A stretch of 64,000 nt of DNA from Atherinomorus stipes (taxonomy: Eukaryota > Chordata > Actinopteri > Atheriniformes > Atherinidae), in assembly GCA_023101725.1 (NCBI GenBank), contig JALJCO010003039.1, forward strand, positions 112,977 to 176,976. The letters run 5' to 3'. The notes under the pieces were generated by a model that saw only the letters and a program-made list of their open reading frames with translations, was not told the DNA's origin and did not search any database. Positions 12,801 to 25,300 of the stretch are shown one piece after another. Made by a program: the position numbers and the translations under genes. Numbering within the stretch: position 1 is the stretch's first letter; each line of letters starts with the position of its first letter.

Positions 12801-15800
12801 AACAGATTGCCTTTATGTGCCAAACAAGGCTGTTATAATCCATTAAATCATTTGTCAGTCTAGAGTACACTTGTTAAATCCGCCTATAAGTATTACATTT
12901 TATCATCATTATTTGTGTGTGTGTGCCTTGTGTTTCAAGCATTAAGCTAAAAAGATTTAATGTGTCAATAAATAACAGCTGCTAGATTGCTGGAGGATAT
13001 TGTTGGATTCTTAGCACAATCAAACATGTTGCTTTCTAGCTTTTGTTGTTTTCTTTTAATCTATGGAAACATTTGCCTCTAGTACTATTAATCTTTGCAT
13101 CTAAAGCAATTTGAAAGCTAAAAAAAATACTATGATAACTCCTAAATATGTCAAATATTTTGGTATATACTTTCACTTATTGACACAGACATACAGTACC
13201 AGTACCTATGTTCAGTGTTGATGCTAGGATAATCTTTAGTTAGCATCCAGGTGCTTCTCATCCTAATTTCAGCCAGAAAACTTAAAAATGTTCTTGAATT
13301 TGAACATATTTCTCTAATGATGCTGTTAGGGTATATTCTTGAAAATATTGGCAGGTTTCTTACTAATTTAGTCAAATAGTGACTGCTGAAGGATTGTCAA
13401 CTTTTTGACAAAAGCGTGTGAATACGCTACATCACAGACATGCTAAGCTGTACTACTAGCATTAGCCTCTATCAGAAAGAAAACAAAACTACTTAAAAAA
13501 ATATACAAATAAGTTATGATGTATTTTTGTTGATGTTTTCATGATATGTGACCACAAATGATACCCTCTGGGACAAAATTGTCATCATTTTGACACAGCC
13601 AGATGAACACTGTTTAAGGTCATTATGCTAAGCCAAGCTAACTGGTTTTACGCTGTGTTCCATTTGAACTCAGAACTCGGAAATTCCTAGTTACAAGTAG
13701 GAAGTTTCAACTGGAACGGTCCCCACAGGTGGGATTTCCTATTGAGAAAGTCGGACAATCCCGCCACCTCAAGTACAGATTTAAAGATGGCCGTGCCCAG
13801 TGTTAGCAGTCGGGTTAACATTTGTAGAAGCTTCTGTAATGTTGCATTTATTTAACTTCTGATTAATTTTTGTTGCATTGAATCAGTCATACATGGGGTA
13901 TTGTTTGATATAGATGTGGGGAAGCTGCTGTGGTGTAATTCAGATTTTTCATGTGGTAGCCTATATGTGAACTACAACGCATGCTGCGCTAACAACGGCT
14001 AATAACAACAGCTTTAGCAAACACATTTTGCTAGGATTTTCCGACCAGTTGGTCGGGTGTGATGTCACCGCCCAGTTCCCACTTTCCAGTTCCGAGGTAA
14101 ATGGAACATACAGTAGCAATAGCCTCTGCTGTTAATCTCATCAAAATATCAACAGGAGAACTTTTCCTCACATGCCACATTGTTGTCATAGTTTTTGTTT
14201 ATATACAGGTATTATGGTTGAAATTAAAGGCATCGTTATCTATTCAAGTAGTACTCTAGTACTATGATATCCTTGACTACACTAACTTTATTTTGTCTGG
14301 TAAAGTATTTTAAGATTTTTAAGATTTGTCAGCAACAAAGGTTTTCCTAATTATTGTTTCAGCTGACTGAAGGCATCATCAAAACAAGTTATTTTTAAGG
14401 TTTTGTTGCTGGTTCCCAAAGCAACAATAGCCATCCTCTCTTTATATAAACAATCAACATTTGTTCTCAGTATCATTTTGTTGATTGTATTTCTCTGTAT
14501 CAAGCGGCAAAGAGAGAATCCCCATGATGTGTTACTAGTTCCAATTCGGTGTACTGTTAAAGACCCCAAAACAGTGCATTACACTTGAGCATTGTGTTTG
14601 TGTGTCTTGTATCCAGGCATTAGTAAACAGGCTGGCAGCAGTTTCATTAAATTGTGTTCTTCTATAAATGCTGCTTGATGAGAAAAGTGGAATGCTTTTA
14701 TATTACATTAATTTGATCTGGATAAATGTATTTGCCTCTGAAAACAGTATGATTTTCTTCTGCATAATGCTTTTGTTGTTTGGAAGTCATGCATTTTTTA
14801 CAAAGCTTTTACAACGTTGTTTCTGTTTCATCATGCAGATAAAGCGCTGGATTTAGAAGAAAGGCAGCTCAGAGTTTACGGGGAAAAAAAACTGAAGAGG
14901 GCTTAAATGAGGTTTCAAATCTCCTTTTAAGCTTCAAGCAATCACAATGTGATGTTACAATCACTCTGTCGTAGTAGCAGGAGCAGAACAATAAATCTTG
15001 TGCGGAAAAATGGACATTGATTATGCAGCCATGCGGTTGCCATTGTGCTTTTAGCTCTCAATTATCAGCCACAAATCAAATTGACTTGTGAGAATTTCAA
15101 CACGGGAACTTGTTACACGTGAGGAAACGAGGCATGTTCATCTTTCTGTTTCGTTCCATTTATAGTAGCTGTTGTAGCAGTGCTGCCACTCGCTGCTATA
15201 TAACATTAGTTGCTGTGCTTTATTCAAACCCTTGTGCATTCACATCAATAACTTCAGAGCTGTTCTGCTGGCCAGCTCGCGCTACCACCAGCTGTCTTTA
15301 CTTGTCACAGCAGTTTATCATGTACACACTTAAAAAAGGGAAGATTCATCAAGTTTTTCTGAGTATGGGGAGACGGATGGAGTGTTTTAGTTTAAATGTT
15401 CCTCTGGGAACAGCGGCACTGTGCTGCTGCTGCTCGGAGGGTGATTCTGCTTCAGGCAGTCTGACAGTGAACTAGACACACAAGCTACAGTACTACACAG
15501 AGAGATATGCACACACACGCGCACAACTAGTCCAGCAATAAGATGTGTGCACCCATTTACTCTGTTTCTCCTCAACATAGACATTCACAAATGCCAACCC
15601 CCTCCCCGTCCCCTCCCATCTGCTTTCACTGTGAAAATCAATGGTTGCAGAAGCCAAACTGGACAGAGCAGTCGTGGAAAAAAATAAAGAAATCAATGCA
15701 GACTTATTAACTGAGCAGGGCTTCTTTTACTACTGACACAAAAATATGTGAGCGCTTGTGTCTGACTTGATCCACGTCTGCGAGTGATGGTTGCTGCTGC

Positions 15801-18800
15801 CGGTTGGAGGCAGAATGTGCAAATGTTTAAGCATCTCCGTCTTCCTGAGTGTGTCCCTGAATGCTGGTGGCCTGTGTTTGTGCCAAACTGCTACTTTGTA
15901 GGCGTGCCCTGCATGCGTATGAGCGAGTGTGTGTGCGTGTGCATTTTTGTGACAATCTCTCAAAGACGATGTGTTGCTCTTGGGTTAGTGCCACGGTGTT
16001 GGGTTAGTGCCTTGGCCTCAGTCTATTTGTGGACAAAAGGATGCTCTAAGACAAATGATTTAGCACCTGTCAGTCAGAGCAGAAGGACGAGAGATGAGAG
16101 AAGAGAGAGGTCAGAGGCTCAGGATGGAAAAATGATTGAGTCTTTCAGAGCAACCGTGAAGGGAACGAGAGCGTGTAAAGCAACAGAGAGCAAAAGAGAA
16201 GAAAAAGCCAAAGCCGAAGAAGATAGAAAGTTGGGCTAAAAGCAAATTTGCAATTTAGCTTTGGGTCATGAGATAGCTTAAGTGCCTGTGAGCTATTTTC
16301 CCTGGGAAATGACAGCTTCTATTTCTGCTGTTTGCCTAACACCAACTCAAGGGAGCCATGGCTGGCCTTCGGGCCCAGTGAGCAGACCTTCTCTCATCAC
16401 AAGAGTTACCATAACAACAGATTAGGTCGACCTGCACCGGTGGCAGCACAGGGATGTGAACTTTGTTTCCGCCTGCAGCACCTCAGCCGTCTGCTAATCC
16501 TTCGGCACATCAACGCCTATCTTTCCTAGGAAATCATTGCAGCGGATTTCATGTGCCGCGCATGTTTGGCTAGCAGGCTGATTGCAGAGCAGAGTTTGTT
16601 TGAGCTGTGAAAATAAGGCACTGTGTCAACAATAAAACAGACATATGTCATTTTCAGAAATGCCTGAATAAACACACTCCAACCTGATGTGAAGTGAAGT
16701 GCCAAATAATGTTTGCAGAGATGTTTGCGGATGCATGGAAGGACTTAGATTCTGGAGATGAATGCTGAAAAGGCTTTGTTGGATGTGTGCTGTTATTAGA
16801 TTTCCTTTGGCATTTGTTGACTGACATCTGCCACGACCAGGCCTTTGCAGCTGCTTTCCTTTGACAGTTAGATCCATGTACACAGCATTAAGCTTTAATC
16901 ATCCAATTTGCACATTTTCACACAGAGATATATGCCTGACCTTGTCTTTTTTGTTGTTGTTTTTTTTTTCCTTTAATGCTGAACAAAGCAGCTCCTCCAT
17001 GAAAATGTCGACTTTGCCGAGAGCGGCTTAACTAACAAGCATCTGATTGTGCAGATTACGCATGTTCCACAGGGGATTATTCAGACTGAAATGAACAAAT
17101 TGACCTCTTACTACCAAAACCCCACATCAGCATGACAAAAGAGTCAAGTGGAGGCTTCATGCATGACTTTAGGGACACATCCTGTACAGAAAAAACAATA
17201 TTTAAAGAGCTCTGCTGCTTCACATTCGTCACCATCTTCTTTCCAGTGCCAGAAAACGATCAAATGTCCTCCTGCCTCATCAGACCATCTACGGTAAACA
17301 CTGCTTGAGCAATAGAATAAACATATTTTTCTTATTCTCCAAAAGAAAGAACTCTATGATGAGACGAAAATGTCTATTTTCTCTAACTGACAGGGTGTCA
17401 TTTGCATTGATGGGCTAATATTCTCACAACAAATATCAGACTGTGCATCCTGTTCTGTGTATTCTTAGCCGAGGGCAGGCCAGAGTCTTTCTCTCCGCTT
17501 TCCTTTTGACACGTTTCAGGCAATTCAAAGCTATTTAGAAATCATCTCACAGTGAGAAATAACAAGAGCTCAATGACAGACCAAGGCCTTATTCAAAATT
17601 CAATTTTTGTGCTTTCTGTCCCTAACAATAGAAACACATGATTTCCGTCCATGCCTGTTTGGGGGACACGGTATGCCTTTGATAATAAGCGTCTCTGTGT
17701 TTTTTCTTTCTTCCTGAGATGATGATTGAAGAGCTTATGTAGGTCACATTGTATTAATCTGGGCGGCTATCCTCATAAATGCGCTCGAAAGCGCACATAC
17801 AATATTAAAATCGAGTTCATTGCTCATTGGCTTAATAATGCAGTGTGGCTGCAGTGGGAATTACTTCTCGTCAACTGAAATGGTGATCCAAGTGCTTTTG
17901 CACTTAGGCATTAAATTACTGGTCTGGATTAAAACATTACAAATGGGACATGCTTGATATGAGTCCATGAAAGCAGCTCACACACTAAATATTTATCAGT
18001 GGCAGTTTATTTCAGGCTCAGGGCCTTTCATCACTCTGCTTTAATTAGATCTGCACACATTCCAGTAATTAATAAACTAGATGATTGTCAAATCATTCCC
18101 AGCTAGCTGTAAACGCTATCAGTTATCTGTGTGGGTGCCTCCGCAACCGAAAGCAAACCAGAAATTTCACATGAGAGGCAAGCTTAATGGGATAAGGAGA
18201 AGGGGCTTGGGTGCACATGAATGTTTTATAACGATGTGAGGCTGCAGCTTGGATCAATGAGACGTCTAAAGAAAGGAGCTTCTATAGGCAGGTGGTGCAG
18301 GTATCAACCCTTTGTCAGGGGAGCAGAATGACTGACCCAGTGTGACATGTCAACGTGTATTATATCCCCAACTGTGCTGTATCTTCGTACGATCTGCTGC
18401 TGAGGAATGATTGTGTACACTGCTGTGCTACATGGTATTGGGCGGCCGTTTTGACGTGAGCAGTCGGGCAGAATGATAAGTCCCTTCCGGCTGGCATCGA
18501 AATAAAAATAAGAAAAAAAAGTGCATGGATGAGTTACTCAGCGATGGGTTCATATCAAAGAGATATTGCTGTCAGGTGCAGAAAGCTGCCAGTAATGATG
18601 GTTTTCATCACATCATTAGAGGTGTTACCACTTGAGATTTGCTTTGAGGAGGTAAAGGTGGTTTGTGAGATTATGGGGTTTAAAAACGGAGCCTTTCTCT
18701 CTGCGCTTCACATTTGTTATGTGTGTGTTTGTGAGACAAAGATAGAGGCAGAACTGCGAGGATGGCGTGGATGTGTTTGTGCATGTATTAAATAGACAAG

Positions 18801-19122
18801 AGAAAGGTCCTTGAGGCAACCTGCACATCTTTTATCACATCTTTAATTAATTGAAGCCCATAATAGAAGCTGCAGCAGTTCCACTGAACAGACACAGTTG
18901 AATAGTAATCAGCCGAGGATGAAGAGATATGCTTATGTTCTTCTTGCTTTATTGTCAACCCTCCCTTGCCATTTCACAATCATCTGCTTATTCAACATAT
19001 TCAGATGCTGCCAGTCTCTGCTTTGAGGATGAAATACATAAGTGATGGGGGGGGAAATGATTGTTGTGTGAGTTAAGTGAGTGATTGATGCTTGATTTCC
19101 TCTCCTCTGCTCCTTCCCTCAG
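9868..19122 (+). other. lrrc24: Putative lrrc24 intron 1
   Basis: Long intron running from GTAGGT at 9868 to TTCCCTCAG at 19122, if the upstream non-coding exon is real. It contains one MITE (13653-14113) and otherwise AT-rich sequence without a convincing exon. The open frames at 15110-15475 and 15784-16239 lack domains and splice support. A purine-rich patch lies at 16080-16220. Homeobox-type TAATTA-like cores recur around 17780-18070, which could be regulatory, but conservation cannot be judged here. Confidence 0.4.
13653..14113. mobile_element. MITE with GTTCCATTT-type inverted termini
   Basis: The left end reads CTGTGTTCCATTTGAACTC. The right end in reverse complement reads CTGTATGTTCCATTTACCTC, so the termini are inverted and imperfect. 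TA flanks both sides, consistent with a TA target duplication. Nothing inside is coding. It lies in the putative first intron of lrrc24. Confidence 0.55.
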
Positions 19123-19317
19123 GTTGTGTCTCGAAAGGCAAACGACAGCAACGTCATGGACCACTTGTGGTTTCCTCGACTCATTCTGATCATCTTGGCT
19201 TTCATCCCACACCAGTCCCTGGGTTGTCCCTCCGGATGTCGCTGCTACAGCCTCACAGTGGAATGCGGATCCCTGGGGATCAAAGAAATCCCACAGGGTG
19301 TCCCTTCTATCACCGAG
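19123..19317 (+). CDS. lrrc24: lrrc24 first coding exon: signal peptide and LRRNT
   Basis: The acceptor CTTCCCTCAG precedes 19123, and 33 bases of 5' UTR lead to the ATG at 19156. The exon encodes 54 residues: a hydrophobic signal sequence, then the LRRNT cysteine pattern C-x3-C-x-C-x6-C, ending PSITE. The donor GAG|GTCAGT at 19318 is phase 0. The upstream frame stays open to the acceptor but has no ATG, which supports the chosen start. Confidence 0.9.
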
Positions 19318-22300
19318 GTCAGTGGGCCGATCGACAAGGAGCGAGGGCAGGGGCTGTCAGTGCATTGCAGCTGACCCGTCCTCTCTGCCACTGCGGTTTC
19401 CAGTCGGCTTCCCCTGTGATCCATTCTTATTACTCTGAAATGATTGTGGTTAATCAATTCGCTGTGACCCTCTTTGATGTAAGCCTGAGGGAGGGGCTGT
19501 TGGTTGTGTAATTATTCATTCTTTCTCAGAAAGGAAGTCTCACACACCCTCTGATCATCTGTTGAGAAGATGTTTAACATTACACCATCGTTTCCTCTCA
19601 GGTTCAGGCCCTCCAACGTTACTGCAGCTCATGAATATTAATGAATAGCAAGTTCTGCATAAATTGTTCCATTAACCTCAATCAGCAGGTCTATCTCGTC
19701 GATCATACCTTACCTCGATTCATGATGAAGGCACATTACCAAGCAGGCAGGCAGCCATCCATTGTCTATCACCTACCGAGCACTTATCAGTCAAATGTTT
19801 CTGCAGATTTATGCAAAGCCTGAACCACAAAACAAGGAAAATGTAGCACAAGTGAATGTTGTTGCAATAATCACCCTTAAAAAGCTCATTTGATTTTGTT
19901 TTAAATGCATTCATTTACATATTTCCAAATTTCATTAGCAGGTCTTTTTGGTTGAGACATTTTTTTTGCTTGTCAGGAGAGCAACATCCTGTTTCTTTAT
20001 TAAAAAACCATTGGTGATAAATTCACTAATTTCATTACCCATCTCTTCCACAAAGACCATCTTCCTCCAGGACAACGCCATAGTGCAGATCCGTCTTCAG
20101 GACCTGACACGCCTCAGAAGCCTCCATTATCTGTACCTCCAGAACAACAGCATCTCAGCCCTGGAGCCAGGTGCTTTTCTCAACCAGGGGCAGCTGCTGG
20201 AGCTGGCCCTGAATGGTAACCTCATCCACTTGGTTACTCCTGACATGTTTCGGGGTTTGGAGCACCTTCGGATCCTCTATCTTGCTGGCAACCAGATTAC
20301 CCGTGTCCAGGACCACACCTTCAGGGGACTGCAGGTTAGTTTGTGTGGGCTGCATGATGGACATTTTTATTTTAGAGCTCTGAAAACTGAACATGGGATG
20401 CATTTTGATAGATGTCACACAAATATGTGCAACTGTAAATGCAACTGATAAGGTGCAGCTGGACAAAATCTTAAATTTTGTGATTTGCAATTGATATTTC
20501 TTTCATTCAAGTTACACTTTTTGATGTTTTTATTTTAAATTCCCAAATATGAACCCATGGGACATTCCCCTAATGCATGCCAAAATGACCTTTAAAGGAG
20601 CTATATCATGTTTTTCACATGTTCCAGAAGTCCATATATATGCAAAATACTGTATGTTACCCTAGCCATTATAACTAATTTGGTGTTAAATATAAGTTTT
20701 TAGTGTCTAATGTCCGAAACGGAAGTAAAACAGCTAACTGTACTGAACTACTGAAGCTCTCAATGAATCACAACGTTTGTGCGCCCATTTCATGATGTCT
20801 CCCCGGAACAGTCACAGATTCTGAAGGGTCACAGATTCTGATGTAACACTGGCCTAGAAACCCATGTGGATAGATATTTGTAAACACTGATTGATGATTG
20901 GACTCCGGTCACTGGAATAAAATGGATCACCCTGTTATGGAGCTGTATGTACTCGACCTACATGTATGTCTGATATGGAGTTTGTAGTACATTCAGTACC
21001 ACAGTGACCCCTGACAAGTAAGTAAATTAGCTAACAAGTCATATGCTCACGGTTAGCATTACAATACAACTTTATTTATACTTTAAAACATAGCAGGACC
21101 AAAACAATGCAAATTTCAGATAACAAATCAGCTAACAATAAAAAACAACTAAAAACAAAGCAAGGTCTCGTTCTGGGGGGAAAGTGGGTTTTAATTACTT
21201 TAAAAATCATTAAAGAACAAACTAAAACAACTAAAAGAGAGCGAATTCTCATGTTGAGTTAAAAGTCAAGCCATAAAAGGGGGTTCTGAGATTTGTTTTG
21301 AAAACAGCCAGTGAGGAGGCCTGCCTGACGTGGAACGGTAAACTGTTCCACATCCTGGGGGCATTGAACTGGCTATATGGTTTTACTCACTGGAGTGGAT
21401 AGGTTAGGATTCTTGGAGTCTTTCTCAAACAAAGTGGGCATCTTGCTACCATGCTGTGCACACGTATTTGTTGCTTCGTGATTGGTAAAATAATTTCTGT
21501 GTAGGCATTTCTATGGCAGATACTGTATTTGAAGGGAGCTAGAGCTTGGACTGAAAAATCCTACAGATTCATATAGATTGTTCAAATATGCATGAATGAA
21601 GAAGAATGACTTAAATAAAGTTTTTATGGATAAATAACACACTACCATGGTTAAAAGCTCATAAAAGTCCATTTTTCACAATAGGGCTCCCTTAATTATG
21701 GTCAAAGTATGTGACTTCTAGTGGTTATGACAGTTGCTGCATGTGAATGGTAAGAATGTGTCTATTAAATTAGCAGTCATGTTGTACAAATAAAGCATTT
21801 TAACCTGTACATTGAAGCTTGTCTACCCCAGCAAATTATATTCATTTCTAGCTTCATCTTTGTGACATAAACCTAACCAGGAAGTGAAAATTCTAATTCT
21901 AATGTGTTTACATCTAACAAAAACAACATAATGGCATATATAAGGGGATGGTTTTGTTCTAAAAAGAACTCATTTTAGCCCTTTACCGTGATTATTTTCT
22001 AATCTTAATCAAATAGTTAGAATTTTTTACCTCTAACCAAATCATTTGTTGCTTAAACCCTACTGAGAAGTAACAAAATGCTTAAAACGTGTCAGAATAA
22101 AGATAACTTTGAAGTGAAAAGCAAAAGTTGACAGCAGTTAAATTTCAGGGTTTGTTTGTTGTTTCATTGTTGTTGCATTTACAAATTCTGATCCTGCTCT
22201 GATCGTCGTGTTTCCCTGCCAGTTGTAGTGTTGATGCTTTATTGGACTTCACTGTGGGTGTATATGGATGTTAAAAACAACCTGTATTCATTACACTTTT

Positions 22301-25300
22301 TAGACTCTCTTTCTGTTTTGTCTTTTTTTTTTTACCACTTTGCAGCGCCTGCAGGAACTCCATCTGCAGGAGAACAGCATTGAGCTGCTGGCAGAGCACG
22401 CTCTATCCGGGCTGTCATCTCTAGCCCTGCTGGACCTCAGCAGGAATCACCTCCGCACCCTGGGAGCCTCCTTCCTCAAACCACTTGTTAGTCTGCAGGT
22501 GCTCCGTGTCACAGGTTGGGAGACTTACTAGATCAAATTATACTTCATGGTAATATGATATACTTGTCCAAGGCTAATTTTCAAAAATTACTCATGCCTT
22601 AATTCTGACAAACTAACAATGCTACAAAACAAAATCTTCCTCCATCATGAATGTACCCCAAATCATTTTGCAGCTTACCACAACAGGCAGATACATTCCA
22701 ATGAAAGTCAAGAGCTGTTAAACACATTTTACACATCAAAGGATTTCATGCAACCATAGACCTCCTAATGAGAAAAGAAGTATCCAAAGACACAATTTTA
22801 AAGTGCAGCAAAGAAACAGCCAATTAAAGGGACCTCATGTTGAGGCCAATTAGGGAGAAGGTATATTTTTTGCCATGGAAACCTTAGTTCCCACACCTTT
22901 TTACCATCAGACCAACTATTTCTGTAACTTTCTCAAATCAACAATCTGACAGTCTGATGTACTTCTTACAGTAATTGGCCAGCTGTACCCAGGTGATGTA
23001 GGAGCTGGGGACTGGACCTTTCTCTGCTCCTTTTAGATTTTTGTACAAGTACAACTACTATTGGGTCTTTTATGTGGCAGCTGCTCCTTCACACTGCCTC
23101 AGCGTGGTTTTCTGAATCACTTTTTAAATCTCCAACATGGTCAGATAACAGATGAGTTGTGAATAAATAATAGCATTGTTGAGCAAAACTCTCGAACGGT
23201 ACATTTCTTTATATCTCGCTTCAAAGAAGCCCAGTTTTCTTGTAATCTTTATAAGTGGTTTGAACAATAGTTCTCAAGGCTGTCTAAAGGTGAAGGTGAT
23301 TTTTTTTTTCTTTGAATGCTTGCTGTTTTTTCCCTTATTTTCAGTCCAATCCTTGTACCTGATCATTTTTCAGAGGAATGTGACTTTTTTTGTTTTTGTA
23401 CTTTTTGAGTTTTTTGTTGTTGTTGTTGTTTGTCACACACTTTACATTGACTTACAATTCATCAGTTTATTTTTTTTTTTTTAATAAGGCACATCACTCA
23501 CTAGCATTGTGCCTACACATAAACAACATGGCAAAGAATGTGATTTGTACCTCTGAACACCTTGTTGATAGTAGCTTCATGAAAAGATGCATGATTTGTT
23601 CGCATTTTAGTTGCATCTACAGAAAATGCCAGTGATAACACAGCTTGACAGAAGTAGAATTGTACTTTTCCACTAATAACGTCATTACTAGAGAGCTGTT
23701 AGGCGAACGTTTGGCAAATCTCAGCGTGACGTGCACTGTGTCATTAAAAACGGGAGGAAACGGGATTTGAAGGGCAAGAGAAGAGTGGGTGGCCTATAAC
23801 TCCATCTACAACGGATAAACAATAGGTAACAGTGATGTCCTTGAGAAACAGGAAAAATAAAATCTAACAAATAAATAGATAGAGGACTGGAAAAATGCAT
23901 CTAGACCTTGATGCACTTGACACCCTTCACTGAGACCTTATCAGAAATGGCCTCCACGGAAGGGACGCTGTCAAAAGAGGTAATTCTAGAGGAAAGCAAC
24001 AGGAAGGACAGGTTGAATTATGCCAAATGACACAAGAACTGGACTGAAAATCATTGGCAACAGGTTTATAGAGTGATGAATCCTCCCCGGAGCCTGGATC
24101 TTAACATTATTGAAGCAGTGTGAGATCATCTTGACAGAGAACACAACAAAAGGCAGAAACATCTAAAGAACAGCTTTGAAATGTCCTTCAAGAATCCCGA
24201 ACAAGTATTCATGAAGACTGCTTGAAGAAATTACAAGAAAGCTTGTCAATGGGGGTTCAGGTCAGAATAAAGGAATAAAGCTTTTTTGAATTGTACAAAC
24301 TTGTTTTTTAAAATAGCAAATTTCCATACATTTTTCCATGTTTTAATAAACGAACACATCTCTATTCTGCTTTTGTGGGAATACATAAAGTAATTTGGTA
24401 TTTTAAGACTGTTGCACATTATGTAACCTGGTCCTGGTTCTTGGTGTGTCAGCAAAACTAAAAGTGCCTTTTTGTTGTCAATAAAATGATCTCCAGCATG
24501 CAGCATGCTGACAACATATTTTGGAGATTGTTTAGAAGTTCAGTCACAACTTTCAAACAACTCTAGATTCAGTCCATGTTTTCTCTCTTCCAGACAACCC
24601 ATGGCGCTGTGATTGTGCTCTTGGCTGGCTGAGAACCTGGATCAGTGAGGACGGACAGCGACTGTTGAGTTCTGCAGAGCAGCGTCGGCTGATGTGCTCA
24701 GAGCCCCCTCGCCTCTCCCACCTCAGCCTCGTGGAGGTGGCTCCCAACAGTCTAGTGTGCATCCCTCCTGTGGTGCAGTTGGAGCCCAGCCACCTGACCG
24801 TGCGACTTGGAGAAAGCCTCCGGGTCTCCTGCCAGGCCTCCGGATACCCTCAGCCTCAGGTTACTTGGAAGAAAGCCTCCCATGGTAAGGCCCAGCTATC
24901 ACCTCGTGGCCTGTTCCAAGAGCTCGGACCCAACGGGGAGCTATTCAGACCTGGGGCCGGAGGAGTGGTGACAGCCCTGCCCAGCAGTGGAGGGATCAAA
25001 GTGGGAGGTGGTGGAGGGATTCATGGGTTGGTGCGTGGGACCGAGGAAGGTGGTGAGAGGGATAGCTTTGATCCTGACATGGGCAGTGGCATGCTGTTCC
25101 TCAGTAATGTGACCGTAGCACATGCTGGGCGCTACGAATGTGAGGCTTGGAACCCAGGTGGTGTGGCTAAAGTTACCTTTCACCTGGCAGTCAACATGTC
25201 CTCTTCTTCATATTCATCCCAGTTTTGGCCTCGTTTGAACACGCACTCCTACGTTTCCTCTTCGTCCAGCTCCTTCTATCAGCCGGAAGTTCTAGACATC

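Noticed and set aside
14822..14880. Alternative 5' exon after CATCATGCAG at 14838
   Set aside because: Acceptor-like, but no clear donor follows, and the 9867 donor is stronger.
15784..16239. 151-codon + strand open frame
   Set aside because: Composition follows TG-rich then purine-rich low-complexity DNA, with no domain, no splice context and no relation to lrrc24 exons.
24941..25183. Minus-strand frame antisense to the last lrrc24 exon
   Set aside because: Shadow of the coding strand; no independent signal.
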